Below the pieces are notes generated by a model, which saw only the letters and a program-made list of their open reading frames with translations, had not been told where the DNA came from and made no database searches. From NCBI GenBank assembly GCA_046262015.1, contig JBHENN010000123.1, positions 7,608-71,607 on the forward strand: a stretch of 64,000 bases of DNA, given 5' to 3'. Made by a program: the position numbers and the translations under genes. Positions 43,839-53,238 of this stretch are shown piece by piece (within the stretch, counting starts at the first letter, position 1; every line of letters starts with the position of its first letter). Source of the stretch: JBHENN01 sp046262015 (lineage in GTDB: Bacteria > Actinomycetota > CADDZG01 > WHSQ01).

Positions 43839-45027
43839 GGGATCGATCCAGGTCCACCGTCTCTGGAAGAGGTTCCGGGCCGACCGACCTCCCGCGGTGC
43901 TGGCGGCCCAGCTACGGGGTATCAAGACCCGGCTGCGCGGCGAGCACACCCCATCGTGGCGGTGGGCGCTTCAGGACGTATCGCTCGAGGTGACTCCCGG
44001 CGAGTCGATCGGCCTTGTTGGCCCCAATGGGTCGGGCAAATCCACGCTCCTCAAAATCCTGACCCGCGTGATGTACCCGTACGCGGGGCGGATAGCGGTC
44101 GCGGGGAGGGTCGGTGCACTGATCGAAGTGCGCGCCGGCATCCACCCCCAGTTGACCGGACGTGAGAACGTTTATCTGTACGGGTCCCTGTTGGGGCTGC
44201 GACGCAAGGACGTGGCGCGCCGGTTCGACGAGATCGTGGCGTTCGCCGAGATCGAAGATGCGGTCGACCGACAAGCGAAGTTCTATTCCAGCGGCATGCA
44301 GATGCGACTGGGTTTCGCGGTCGCCGCGTTCCTCGAGCCGGACGTTCTCTTGGTCGACGAGGTGCTCGCGGTGGGCGACGCGGCGTTCCAGCAGAAATGC
44401 CTGGACCGCATGAGAGACGTCCTCCAGGAGGGGACCACACTTGTGTTCGTGTCACACGACCTCGCCGCGGTCGAGTCCACGTGCAACCGAGCCGTGTGGT
44501 TGGCGGAGGGAACGGTACGGGCTGATGGACCCGTGCGGGACAGCTTGGCCGCGTACCGCGCGTCCGTCGAGCAAGGGGCGGAGCTTGACCGGATCGCTGG
44601 GGGCCTGGTGACGGTGGACGAGGTCCGGATCTCGAGTCCCGACGGCAACGTGCGCACGCACGGCACGCTCGAGGTCGAGCTGGCCCTGACCTCGGCCACC
44701 GACGCTTACGCCGGGCTCTTCCTCGGGGTCAGTGAGGGGGCCGCCACACCGATCTTCTGCGTCCACAGAGACGTGCATCTGACCGGCGACGTAACCGTCA
44801 CTTGCACCGTCCCGGACCTTCCTCTCCCCCGGGGCACCTTCTATGTGTGGGTGGGCCTGTTCACGTCCCGCCGTAAGGCCTCGACCCTGGTGCCGTGGCA
44901 CCCTGCCGCCCGGTTCGACGTCCAGGGCCCCAGCCTGGAACCCGCTCCCCAGGGCGTCGTGAGGCTGAGCCCGGTCCACGTGCGGGCGGAGTGGTCTACC
45001 TCGACGCCCGCCGGCGTGCCGAGGTAG
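43828..45027 (+). CDS. Polysaccharide ABC exporter ATPase with C-terminal glycan-binding domain (Wzt)
   Basis: The ATG at 43828 (TTG at 43822 possible) overlaps the permease stop. The protein is 399 residues: ATPase domain to about 235 with GLVGPNGSGKSTLLK, RVGALIEVRAGIHPQLTGREN, YSSGMQMRLGFAVA and VLLVDEVLAVGD. A C-terminal beta-sandwich of about 140 residues (TLEVELALTSATDAYAGLFLG, then LPRGTFYVWVGLF) matches the Wzt carbohydrate-binding domain that reads the capped end of the glycan. Its last 32 bases overlap the convergent glycosyltransferase gene. Confidence 0.9.
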   Translation: MLPEGSIQVHRLWKRFRADRPPAVLAAQLRGIKTRLRGEHTPSWRWALQDVSLEVTPGESIGLVGPNGSGKSTLLKILTRVMYPYAGRIAVAGRVGALIEVRAGIHPQLTGRENVYLYGSLLGLRRKDVARRFDEIVAFAEIEDAVDRQAKFYSSGMQMRLGFAVAAFLEPDVLLVDEVLAVGDAAFQQKCLDRMRDVLQEGTTLVFVSHDLAAVESTCNRAVWLAEGTVRADGPVRDSLAAYRASVEQGAELDRIAGGLVTVDEVRISSPDGNVRTHGTLEVELALTSATDAYAGLFLGVSEGAATPIFCVHRDVHLTGDVTVTCTVPDLPLPRGTFYVWVGLFTSRRKASTLVPWHPAARFDVQGPSLEPAPQGVVRLSPVHVRAEWSTSTPAGVPR

Positions 45028-46168
45028 CGCTGCGGTAGAAGGCCATCGTCCGCCGCGCGATCTGTTCGGTCGTGTAGTGGTCGAAAAAGCGGCGCCGCGC
45101 ACGCTCCGCCCGCTCGGCTGCCTCGGCCGGGCCCTGTGCGACCGCCCTGATGGCCGCGCTGAGCGCATCCACGGACCCCGGCGGCGTGAAGAGCGCATCG
45201 TCGCCGATGGTCTCCCGGAACGGCGGCAGGTCGCTCGCTATCACCGGAGCTCCCAAGCACATCGCCTCGAGGATCGTCCCCCCGAGTCCCTCCCACCGCG
45301 ACGGAAGGAGCACTAGATCCGCGGCACACATGAGGTCGGGGACATCGTCGCGGGCATCCAGGAGCGTGACGGGAGCCGCCAGCCGCCCGATCTGCTCCTC
45401 GAGCGCACCGGTCTGATTGCCCCTACGCCCCGCGATCAAGAGTCTCACCCCCGGTAGCTCGGTTCTGACCCGAGCGGAGGCCGCGATCGCCACGTCAAGG
45501 CCTTTCTGCCATTCGTGACGGGCCGCGCACAGCAACACGAAGGCTCTGACGTCGATCGCGAGCGCCTTACGCACCCGGGCCCTGCGCTCCTCGGAGTTCA
45601 TCCCCAACACCGCCGGGTCCCGGCCCCGCGGTATCACCTGGATCTCGGAGCGGTCGATGTGCAGGCGTGGGGCCATCGCGTCGGCGACCCATAAGGTGAT
45701 GGCGTGCCAGTGGTCCACGCGCCTGGCGGTCACCATGTCCAGCCACGATGCGGCGTGCAGCTTCAGGGCGGGCAACCCGGGGGTGCGCTGGTGTGCATCG
45801 CTATACGAGTCGTTCACCAGGCTGCAGACGAGAGGCACGGTGCTCCGGAGAAGCGCCAGACGTCCGGTGATGTCCGATTCGAACAACGTCGTATGCACCA
45901 GGTCGGGCTCGATGTCGCGGACGAGCCGTCGCAGAGCCTGCACCCGTGCGATGCGAGCCGGCCCGGATCCGAGAGGCATCACCTCCGCACCCGCGGCGCG
46001 CAGGTCCGGTGCGAGGCCGCCCTCCTCCTTCAGATGCACGACGATCAACCGAGCTCCCAGAGACCTGAGACGCGCGGCTATCGCGAGCAACGACATCTCC
46101 GCCCCACCTCGACCGAGGCTGTCGATCACGTAGAGGACCCGAACCTCTCGAACCTCCTCGTCGGTCAC
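44996..46168 (-). CDS. Family-4 glycosyltransferase
   Basis: The protein is 390 residues. GT4 signs: VLYVIDSLGRGGAEMSLLAIA at the start, DLVHTTLFESDITGRLA, RGRDPAVLG in the linker, LLCAARHEWQKGLDVAI, and the donor-site motif LLPSRWEGLGGTILEAMCLGAPVIAS (near residue 290). It is the only gene of this stretch read leftward, and its 3' end overlaps the wzt gene by 32 bases tail to tail. The sugar is unknown. Confidence 0.9.
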   Translation of the reverse strand: MTDEEVREVRVLYVIDSLGRGGAEMSLLAIAARLRSLGARLIVVHLKEEGGLAPDLRAAGAEVMPLGSGPARIARVQALRRLVRDIEPDLVHTTLFESDITGRLALLRSTVPLVCSLVNDSYSDAHQRTPGLPALKLHAASWLDMVTARRVDHWHAITLWVADAMAPRLHIDRSEIQVIPRGRDPAVLGMNSEERRARVRKALAIDVRAFVLLCAARHEWQKGLDVAIAASARVRTELPGVRLLIAGRRGNQTGALEEQIGRLAAPVTLLDARDDVPDLMCAADLVLLPSRWEGLGGTILEAMCLGAPVIASDLPPFRETIGDDALFTPPGSVDALSAAIRAVAQGPAEAAERAERARRRFFDHYTTEQIARRTMAFYRSATSARRRASR

Positions 46169-46209
46169 AGCGCGTTGAACCTGGGCCCGAGCCCTCGTAG
46201 TCTCCGCCG

Positions 46210-47274
46210 GTGAGGATCGCCCACGTCGTGGCCTCCCGGCGCCGCCGAGGAGCCGAGATCTTCGCCGCCGGCCTTGTCGCTCATCTGGAGAAGCGTGGCA
46301 TAGAGCAACAGGTGATCGTCCTCCACGGTAGGCCGGCTGATATCGACTTCGCTGCCCCGGTCGCTAGCCTCGAGGAGCGCGGGCGACCCTCTGCAGGTCT
46401 AGACCGGATGAGAAACGTCCGGAGGATGCTCCGTGAGACCGACCTCGTGCAAGCCCACGGAGGGGAAGCTCTCAAGCACGCCATCCCGGCCCTCCTAGGG
46501 ACCCGGACCCCCGTCGTATACCGCAGGATCGGCGGACGGCTTCCGCGACTGAGCCCGCCCCGACGATCGTTCTACAGAGCACTGATCAAGAGGGCGGCGA
46601 TGGTGGTGACCCTGACCGAGGGGGGCCGCGCCGAGCTCATCGACGAGCTCGGTGTGCACCCTGCGCGCGTGGCCCTCATACCGAATGCCATCGATCCCGC
46701 TCGCTTCGCCCGGGTCCCCGGGCGCTCCGAGGCTCGGCGCGCCCTCGGCCTGAGCGACCACGACAAAGTCATCCTCTCTCTCGGTGCCCTCGTGGAGGAC
46801 AAGGACCCCCTCGGCCACCTCGCGGTCACGCGGCCGGTCGTCGAGACGCGGGACGACGTCGTCCACGTATTCGTAGGACAAGGACATCTCGAACCGCAGC
46901 TGCGTCACTCGATCGGGGCTTCCACCGGTTTCCGGATCGTTCCGGAGGTTGCCGACGCCTCCCTGCCGCTGGCAGCAGCCGACGTCCTCCTGCTGGCGAG
47001 CCGGAGCGAGGGCACCCCGGCCGTGGTCTTGGAAGCTCGGCTCTGCGGGCTCCCGGTGGCGGCCTACGAGATCGGAGGGGTAGCCGAAGCACTGCCGCCA
47101 CACGCGGTTCGATTGGCGCCGGTCGGCGACGTCGACGCGCTGCGCGCCCGCGTCTGTGAGTGGCTGGATAGCGCAGAACGCCCCGCCCCCCAGTTGCCGT
47201 CGGCGGCCGCGCACGCTTTCGCGGAGGTAGCGGACGCTTATCTCCGCGTCTATCGGGGGGTCCTGAACCGGTGA
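46210..47274 (+). CDS. Family-4 glycosyltransferase
   Basis: The protein is 354 residues with a GTG start. Key segments: IAHVVASRRRRGAEIFAAGL, DLVQAHGGEALKHAIPALL, IPNAIDPARFARV, VILSLGALVEDKDPLGHLA, and the EX7E-type donor site LLLASRSEGTPAVVLEARLCGLPVAA. It is divergent from the previous gene with only 41 bases between starts, which must hold both promoters if they are separate. The gene overlaps the next one by GTGA. Confidence 0.9.
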   Translation: MRIAHVVASRRRRGAEIFAAGLVAHLEKRGIEQQVIVLHGRPADIDFAAPVASLEERGRPSAGLDRMRNVRRMLRETDLVQAHGGEALKHAIPALLGTRTPVVYRRIGGRLPRLSPPRRSFYRALIKRAAMVVTLTEGGRAELIDELGVHPARVALIPNAIDPARFARVPGRSEARRALGLSDHDKVILSLGALVEDKDPLGHLAVTRPVVETRDDVVHVFVGQGHLEPQLRHSIGASTGFRIVPEVADASLPLAAADVLLLASRSEGTPAVVLEARLCGLPVAAYEIGGVAEALPPHAVRLAPVGDVDALRARVCEWLDSAERPAPQLPSAAAHAFAEVADAYLRVYRGVLNR

Positions 47275-48359
47275 CGCGCGTGCTACTGGTCATCAAGGGC
47301 CTGGGCAGAGGTGGCGCCGAGCAGCTCCTGCTCAGCGCGGCCCCCTACCTCGACGCGGAGCGTCTCGAGTATCAGGCGGCTTACGTCCTGCCGTGGAAGG
47401 ACGCTCTGGTATCCGACCTCTCCCGGTACATGCCGGTCACGGTCCTTGGAGATGATCGGGGCCGTGGCTGGATCCCTCGCCTGCGCGCTCTCCTAAGTAC
47501 GGGCCGGTTCAACGTCGTGCACGTCCATTCTCCGGTAGTCGCAACGGCGCTTCGCCTATCGCGCCCGCGCGGCACCAAGCTCGTCTATACCGAGCACAAC
47601 GTATGGAGCCGCTACCGGCTCGCGACCCGCCTGGCGAACCGATTGTCGTATGCGCGGAACGACCACGTCTTCACCGTCTCGGAAGAGGTCCGCCGCTCGA
47701 TCCGTCCTCTTCCCATGCTGAGGTTGCCGCCGGTAGAGGTTCTCCATCATGGGTTGGACCTCCACGCCGCCCGCGGGTGGCTGGACCCGGGCAGCGTGGT
47801 CCATGACCTCGGGTTGCCTGCCGGAGGGCCGGTCGTGGTGACGGTGGCGAACTTCAAAGCTCACAAGGCCCACGACGTCCTGATAGCCGCGTTCGGCGAG
47901 GTCGCGGCGGCTGTGCCGGAGGCCAAGCTCCTGCTGGTCGGCCAAGGCCCTGAGGAACCACGGATCCGCGACCTCGTCGCGAGGTCCGGCCTCACATCGA
48001 AGGTGCGCTTCGCCGGTTTCCGTCCCGATGCTCCTGCGATCGTCGCCGGATCGGACCTCTTCGTCCTGCCCTCGTCCATGGAGGGTCTCCCGATCGCCCT
48101 GCTCGAGGCGATGTGGCTGGGCAAGCCCGTGGTCGCGACGAGCGTCGGAGGAGTACCGGAGGTCGTCACCGACGGGATCGATGGCTGCCTGGTAGAGCCT
48201 GGCGATGCGGGAGCACTCGCTACCGCCATCGTGCGCGTGCTGAGAGACCCTAGGCTCGCAACGAGCCTGGGAGAGCGCGCCCACGCCACCGCAGCCCGAT
48301 GGGACATCCGCCACGCCGTTCGAAGGATGGAGCAGGTCTACGAGGAGCTGACCGGGTGA
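47271..48359 (+). CDS. Family-4 glycosyltransferase
   Basis: The protein is 362 residues; GTGA overlap at the start. It begins VLLVIKGLGRGGAEQLLLSA, has VVHVHSPVVATALRLS and YTEHNVWSRYRLATRLANRL, then LHHGLDL, VVTVANFKAHKAHDVLIAAF, and FVLPSSMEGLPIALLEAMWLGKPVVAT for donor binding. It lies in a run of overlapping genes (46210-51454 and on) that is surely one operon. The sugar specificity is unknown. Confidence 0.92.
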   Translation: MTRVLLVIKGLGRGGAEQLLLSAAPYLDAERLEYQAAYVLPWKDALVSDLSRYMPVTVLGDDRGRGWIPRLRALLSTGRFNVVHVHSPVVATALRLSRPRGTKLVYTEHNVWSRYRLATRLANRLSYARNDHVFTVSEEVRRSIRPLPMLRLPPVEVLHHGLDLHAARGWLDPGSVVHDLGLPAGGPVVVTVANFKAHKAHDVLIAAFGEVAAAVPEAKLLLVGQGPEEPRIRDLVARSGLTSKVRFAGFRPDAPAIVAGSDLFVLPSSMEGLPIALLEAMWLGKPVVATSVGGVPEVVTDGIDGCLVEPGDAGALATAIVRVLRDPRLATSLGERAHATAARWDIRHAVRRMEQVYEELTG

Positions 48360-49354
48360 CGCCTTTCGATATCAGCATCCGCCCGTACACCGACGCCGAC
48401 GAGGAGGCCGTGGTCGACCTGTTGCATGTGAGCCTGGGCGGGGGCCCTGGAGGTGAAAGGACCGCGTCCTTCTTCCGGTGGAAGCACCTCGACAACCCCT
48501 TCGGGCGCTCACTCATGCTTGTGGCGGAGGATGAGCAGGGAGTCGTCGGCTTCCGGTCGTTCCTGAGGTGGGAGTACGCCTCGGCCCACGGCCGCTGGCG
48601 CGCCGTGCGGGCCGTGGACACCGCGACCCACCCGCGCGCCCAGGGGAAGGGGGTCTTCACCCGGCTGACCACCACGGCCCTCGCCGAGCTGAAGGGTAGC
48701 TGCGACTTCGTCTTCAACACCCCCAACGAGAAGAGCCTCCCCGGTTATCTGAAGATGGGTTGGACCACCGCCGGCCGGGTGCCGGTCTGGATCCGCCCGC
48801 GGCGACCCCTGGCATCGCTGCGGGCGCGCCGCGTCTCCGAAGGTCCGATGCGAACGGCTCGACCGGAGTCCGACTCGGCATCCGCCGCCGAGGTGCTGCG
48901 CGGGGGAAGCATCCCGCCGGCGGGGACCTCCGGGGGTGGCCTAGCGACGATCAGGGACGAGACGTACCTTCTCTGGAGATATGGGCCCGGGTCGGGTCTG
49001 GACTACCGGGCCGTCACCCTCGTCCGTGGAGGCCGCCGCGGAACCGCCATCTTCCGCCTGCGGCCGCGCGGTGGTGCCTGGGAGGCGACCGTGGCAGAGG
49101 TGCTGACCGGCGCGGAGGGAGCCGCCCTGGCCGGGCGCCTCCTGGCCGAGGTGGCCAAGGTGAGCGGGGCCGACCATCTGAGCGTCCACTTCTCCGCTAT
49201 CTGCCCCTCGCCCTACCGCCACTCACTCCGCGGCTACGTGCGCGCTCCGGGGGGAATGATGCTGGTCACCAACCGCCTCGGACGGCCCGTAACGCCGGAT
49301 CCCTCGACCACGAGCTCCTTCACGTTCTCCCTCGGCGACCTGGAGGTGTTCTGA
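48356..49354 (+). CDS. GNAT-family acetyltransferase of the polysaccharide operon
   Basis: The protein is 332 residues, GTG start in a GTGA overlap. The N-terminal half is a GNAT domain: IRPYTDADEEAVVDLLHVSL, FFRWKHLDNPFGRSLMLVAE, the acetyl-CoA loop THPRAQGKGVFTRLTTTALAEL, and NTPNEKSLPGYLKMGW. The second half is another GNAT-like or FemAB-like unit with YLLWRYGPGSG. Proteins of this type often acylate amino sugars in surface glycans. It could be the acyltransferase for an amino sugar made here. Confidence 0.82.
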   Translation: MTPFDISIRPYTDADEEAVVDLLHVSLGGGPGGERTASFFRWKHLDNPFGRSLMLVAEDEQGVVGFRSFLRWEYASAHGRWRAVRAVDTATHPRAQGKGVFTRLTTTALAELKGSCDFVFNTPNEKSLPGYLKMGWTTAGRVPVWIRPRRPLASLRARRVSEGPMRTARPESDSASAAEVLRGGSIPPAGTSGGGLATIRDETYLLWRYGPGSGLDYRAVTLVRGGRRGTAIFRLRPRGGAWEATVAEVLTGAEGAALAGRLLAEVAKVSGADHLSVHFSAICPSPYRHSLRGYVRAPGGMMLVTNRLGRPVTPDPSTTSSFTFSLGDLEVF

Positions 49355-49356
49355 GC

Positions 49357-50715
49357 TTGAGCCTCGCTGCCACGCGCCCCTCCCGCGAGCTTCCCGTGGT
49401 CGCTACGGCATGTGCGCTTACCGCGGCGGTCGTGTTGAGCCTGGCGTGGTTCATGACGGAGGTGGATTACGACATCTGGGGCGGGGTCGTGCTCGGGTTC
49501 CTCCTGGCCGGCGCGACCTGGCCCTTCCTGGCCGCTCAAGCTCGGCGGATCGGGGTGCCCGCCCTGGCGTGGGTGCTTCCGGTCGCTCTCGTGGCCAAAC
49601 TGGTCGCAGCCGTCGTTCGCTACTACGTCGCGTTCGGGATCTACGGCGGGATCGCCGACGCCACCGGCTACCACGGAGCCGGGATCAGGGTGTCGGCCGC
49701 CCTCGGGGACGGACTCAACACGGCCATCGCTGCGATATCGCCCGGTAGGGGAGGCGGGATCGGGTCTCTCACCGGCACGCGCTTCATCGACTTCGTGACG
49801 GGCCTCGTCTACAGCGTGACGCGTCCTACGATCCTCGGCGGGTTCGTCGTGTTCTCCTGGTTCGCCTTCCTCGGCATCGTCCTGTTCGTGAGGGCGTTCT
49901 CCTTGGTCGTGCCGAGGGACCGGGTCCTGCCCTACGCCGCGACCATCGTGTTCCTGCCGACGATGCTCTTCTGGCCCTCGAGCCTCGGCAAGGAGGCATG
50001 GATGACCTTGTCGCTGGGGGTCACGACGTTGGGAGCGGCCCGGTGGTTCGTGGGACACCGTCTGCCGGGCGCGGTCCTCCTGACCCTAGGAGCCCTGATG
50101 TGTGGCGTGGTCCGGCCGAATATCGCTGTGATCGCTCTCTTCGCATCCGCCACGGCGGCGATCTTCCACGTGCCGAGCAGGCGCAGACCAGAGTGGCTCC
50201 TGCGTTCGGCGATCCTGGTGGCGGGCGTCTTAGGGACCTACGCGATCTCCACCCGGGTGCTGTCCGGCTTGCTGGAGATGGAGACGGGCGGCTTCGGGGC
50301 GGCCTTCGAGGCGATCCGAGAAGCCACATCGAAAGGAGGCTCCCAGTTCACCCCCTATCCGGTCGCCGAATCGCCGCTGAACCTGCCCCTGGCGTTGGTC
50401 ACGGTGCTGTTCCGACCGTTCCCTATGGAGGTGGGCGGCCCCCTGGAGCTCCTAGCGGCCCTCGAGGGCGTGGGGCTGCTCGTCTTCGCCCTGACCCGGG
50501 TGAAGCAGGTGATGAGCGTGCTCCGGCACGTACGCTCCATCCCCCTGTTCACGATGGCGGCCGCGTTCGTGGCCCTGTTCGTCGTCGGCTTCTCGAGCTT
50601 CGCCAACTTCGGCCTCCTCGTCAGGGAACGGTCGCAAGTTGTGCCGTTCCTGCTGATCGTTCTTCTCTACCGGGGGGGTCGCGCACCTGATGCGCCCGAT
50701 GCGGCCGCTGCGTAA
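49357..50715 (+). CDS. Polytopic membrane protein, candidate glycan polymerase (Wzy-like)
   Basis: The most likely start is the TTG at 49357, three bases after the previous stop, with GGAGG 10 bases before. The protein is 452 residues with 10-12 hydrophobic helices and few soluble parts; one larger loop covers residues about 85-140 (DATGYHGAG, TRFIDFVTG). The phrase FLPTMLFWPSSLGKEAWMTL is shared with EpsG-like membrane proteins of polysaccharide loci. I propose a Wzy/EpsG-type polymerase, but a lipid-linked glycosyltransferase is possible too. Confidence 0.65.
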   Translation: MSLAATRPSRELPVVATACALTAAVVLSLAWFMTEVDYDIWGGVVLGFLLAGATWPFLAAQARRIGVPALAWVLPVALVAKLVAAVVRYYVAFGIYGGIADATGYHGAGIRVSAALGDGLNTAIAAISPGRGGGIGSLTGTRFIDFVTGLVYSVTRPTILGGFVVFSWFAFLGIVLFVRAFSLVVPRDRVLPYAATIVFLPTMLFWPSSLGKEAWMTLSLGVTTLGAARWFVGHRLPGAVLLTLGALMCGVVRPNIAVIALFASATAAIFHVPSRRRPEWLLRSAILVAGVLGTYAISTRVLSGLLEMETGGFGAAFEAIREATSKGGSQFTPYPVAESPLNLPLALVTVLFRPFPMEVGGPLELLAALEGVGLLVFALTRVKQVMSVLRHVRSIPLFTMAAAFVALFVVGFSSFANFGLLVRERSQVVPFLLIVLLYRGGRAPDAPDAAAA

Positions 50716-51454
50716 GGGGGTCAAAGCCGCTGCGCTGATGGCATCGCCCCTGCAACGACGCCGGCCCGGCGACGTGGTGGTGCTCCTCTATCACCGCGTC
50801 GCGGACACCACCCGCGAGATCGACGTTCCGCCGTCGCTGTTCGAGGAGCAGATGCGCGCCCTCGCGACCCTCCGGAGAACGATCTCGCTGGACGAGGCGC
50901 TGGCGGGCGGGGCCGGTGTGGTGATCACGTTCGACGATGGATCCGACGACCTCTTCGAGAACGCCTTCCCCCTGCTGCAGGAGCTACGCCTGCCGGCGAC
51001 CCTGTACCTCGCGACAGGAGCAGTCGCTGAGACCGGTCCCGGCCTCAGCTGGCCGTCCCTCAGAGCGCTGGCGGGAACCTGCATCACGATCGGCGCGCAC
51101 ACCCACACGCATGCGAACCTCGCCCACGCAGACGAGGCAGACATCGCCGCCGAGCTCGACCGCTGCAAGCACGCGGTCGAGGGTGCGGTCGGCCTTCCGT
51201 GTCGGCACTTCGCGTACCCGTGGGCCATGTCGTCCCCTACGGCACGTGCTCTGGTGAAAGAGAGGTTCGCCAGCGCCGCCAGCGCCGCCTGGAGGACCAA
51301 TCACGGGGGCATCCGCGACCCTTACGAGATAGGCCGCGTCCCGGTCATGAGGAGCGACGGGTCGTTCTTCTTCCGCGTGAAGAGCGAAGGTCGCCTCGAC
51401 GCCGAAGGGTGGGCCTACCGCGTGGCACGCCGGGGCCCGTGGCGCAGGTGGTGA
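50690..51454 (+). CDS. Polysaccharide deacetylase (NodB domain)
   Basis: The protein is 254 residues, overlapping the previous gene by 26 bases. NodB motifs: VVLLYHRVAD, ITFDDGSDDLFENAFPLL (catalytic and metal aspartates), the zinc motif IGAHTHTHANLAH, and FAYPWAMSS. It removes N-acetyl groups from glycans in the cell or at the envelope; there is no signal peptide, so it may act inside or on a lipid-linked intermediate. A free amine made this way could accept an acyl group. Confidence 0.9.
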   Translation: MRPMRPLRKGVKAAALMASPLQRRRPGDVVVLLYHRVADTTREIDVPPSLFEEQMRALATLRRTISLDEALAGGAGVVITFDDGSDDLFENAFPLLQELRLPATLYLATGAVAETGPGLSWPSLRALAGTCITIGAHTHTHANLAHADEADIAAELDRCKHAVEGAVGLPCRHFAYPWAMSSPTARALVKERFASAASAAWRTNHGGIRDPYEIGRVPVMRSDGSFFFRVKSEGRLDAEGWAYRVARRGPWRRW

Positions 51455-53238
51455 GCGCTCCGCGCGTGCTGCACATCGCTACCGTCGACCTCACGGTCCG
51501 GTTCTTGCTGCTGCCACAGCTGCTCGCCCTGAAGGAGGCGGGCTACGACGTCGCCGCCGCGGCCGCGCCGGGCCCCTGGGTGCAGGAGATCGAGGACCGC
51601 GGGATCCGCTTCCTACCGTGGCATCACGCATCGCGCTCGTGGTCCCTGCGGCGCGATGGGCGCGCGTGGGCGGAGCTGATCCGCCTGATACGGCGAGAGC
51701 GTCCGGACGTGCTCCACACGCACAGTCCCAAACCTGGGGTGATGGGTCGGCTCGCCGGTCACCGCGCGGGCGCGCACGGCGTCCTCAACACCGTGCACGG
51801 GTACTACGCCACCCCGGACGATCCGCTGCTACGGCGCATCCTCGTGATGGGCGTCGAAGCCGCGGCGGCGTGCTTCAGCGACGTCGAGCTGTTCCAGAGC
51901 CGGGAGGACCTCGCCTGGGCCCGCCGCCGCCGCATCGTCCCGAGGGATCAAGGCATCTGGATCGGCAACGGCGTCGACGTGGACTTCTTCTCGCCGGGCG
52001 CGGTAATGGAAGAGACGTGCATCCGTCTGCGGCACGAGCTGAACCTCCCCCCGGGGCCGGTGGTCGGGATGGTCGGGCGGCTCGTCGAAGAGAAAGGGAT
52101 CCGGGAGCTCGTCGAGGCGGCGCGCGCCGTAAGAACGCGGGTCCCAGGGTGCAGCTTCGTCATCGTCGGTGGCGACGAGCCGGACAAGAGCGACGCGATC
52201 CGGGCCTCGGAGATCGCGAACGAGGTGGTGGTGACGGGGTGGCGTTCGGACGTCCGCGATCTCTTGGCGCTGATGGACGTCTTCGTACTCCCGTCCTGGA
52301 GGGAAGGCCTTCCTCGCTCCGCGATCGAGGCGGCTGCGATGGCACGTCCTCTCGTCCTGACCGACATCCGAGGCTGCCGTGAGGTAGCTACCCCGAACGT
52401 CGAGGCGTTGTTCGTCCCGAAGAAGGACCCGCGGGCGCTCGCCCATGCGATCTCATACCTCCTCGACGACCCAGAGGTCAGGGCGCGGATGGGAGCCGCG
52501 GCGCGCCGGCGCGCCGAGACCGCGCACGATGAGAGACGGGTCGCGGCGGCCGTTGTCGGCCAGACCGAGAAGATCCTTACCATGAAAGGCCGACCGACCC
52601 CACCGGTGCGGGCTCAACCGGCGATAAGGACCGCCCGCACCCAGGACGTGCCCGCGATAGTGCGACATCACACCCGGGCACTCCCGAATGCGTTCCTCCC
52701 GCGCCTCGGACTGGGGTTCCTCAGCGCACTCTACGAGGCCCTGCTACGCGATCCCTCGGGCGTGGTACTGGTCGCGGCTTCGGAGAGCGGAGCCGTACAT
52801 GGATTCGTCGCGGGGACACCCTCCCTGGGGGCCTTCTATCGGCGTTTCCTCCGAAGGCACGGGGTTACCGCGGCCGCCCGGGCCGCGGGGCGCCTGGTGC
52901 GTCCGTCGAACCTGAGAGCCGCCCTCGAGACCTTGGATCTCGGCCGCTCTCCAGCCGCTCGGAGAGCCGAGCTCATGGCGATCGCGGTAGATCCATCGGT
53001 AAGGGGAAGCGGTGTGGGCCGTGCCCTGGTCGAGGGCCTGATGACGTCGTTGTGCCACGACGGGGTGAGATCGGTCGCCGTGACGGTCGAGTCCGCCAAC
53101 AGAGGAGCCGTGGACTTCTATCGCGCCCTCGGGTTCAGCCCGGTGGCCACTACGGAGGTCCACCGCGGCACGTCCAGCGAGATCCTGGTCCGCTCCTGCG
53201 ATCACGACCAGCCGAACGAGGACCCGAGCAGGTCGTAG
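51451..53238 (+). CDS. Fused family-4 glycosyltransferase and GNAT acetyltransferase
   Basis: The GTG at 51451 forms GTGA with the previous stop; the protein is 595 residues. Residues 1-375 are a GT4 enzyme: VLHIATVDLTVRFLLLPQL, DVLHTHSPKPGVMGRLAG, GNGVDVDFFSPG, VVGMVGRLVEEKGIRELVEA, and VLPSWREGLPRSAIEAAAMARPLVLT, close to capsular WbbP/EpsD-type transferases. Residues about 388-592 are a GNAT domain with LMAIAVDPSVRGSGVGRALVEGLM and ESANRGAVDFYRALGF. An internal ATG at 52582 (residue 378) could also yield the GNAT alone. The end overlaps a convergent sulfotransferase gene by 37 bases. Confidence 0.88.
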   Translation: MSAPRVLHIATVDLTVRFLLLPQLLALKEAGYDVAAAAAPGPWVQEIEDRGIRFLPWHHASRSWSLRRDGRAWAELIRLIRRERPDVLHTHSPKPGVMGRLAGHRAGAHGVLNTVHGYYATPDDPLLRRILVMGVEAAAACFSDVELFQSREDLAWARRRRIVPRDQGIWIGNGVDVDFFSPGAVMEETCIRLRHELNLPPGPVVGMVGRLVEEKGIRELVEAARAVRTRVPGCSFVIVGGDEPDKSDAIRASEIANEVVVTGWRSDVRDLLALMDVFVLPSWREGLPRSAIEAAAMARPLVLTDIRGCREVATPNVEALFVPKKDPRALAHAISYLLDDPEVRARMGAAARRRAETAHDERRVAAAVVGQTEKILTMKGRPTPPVRAQPAIRTARTQDVPAIVRHHTRALPNAFLPRLGLGFLSALYEALLRDPSGVVLVAASESGAVHGFVAGTPSLGAFYRRFLRRHGVTAAARAAGRLVRPSNLRAALETLDLGRSPAARRAELMAIAVDPSVRGSGVGRALVEGLMTSLCHDGVRSVAVTVESANRGAVDFYRALGFSPVATTEVHRGTSSEILVRSCDHDQPNEDPSRS

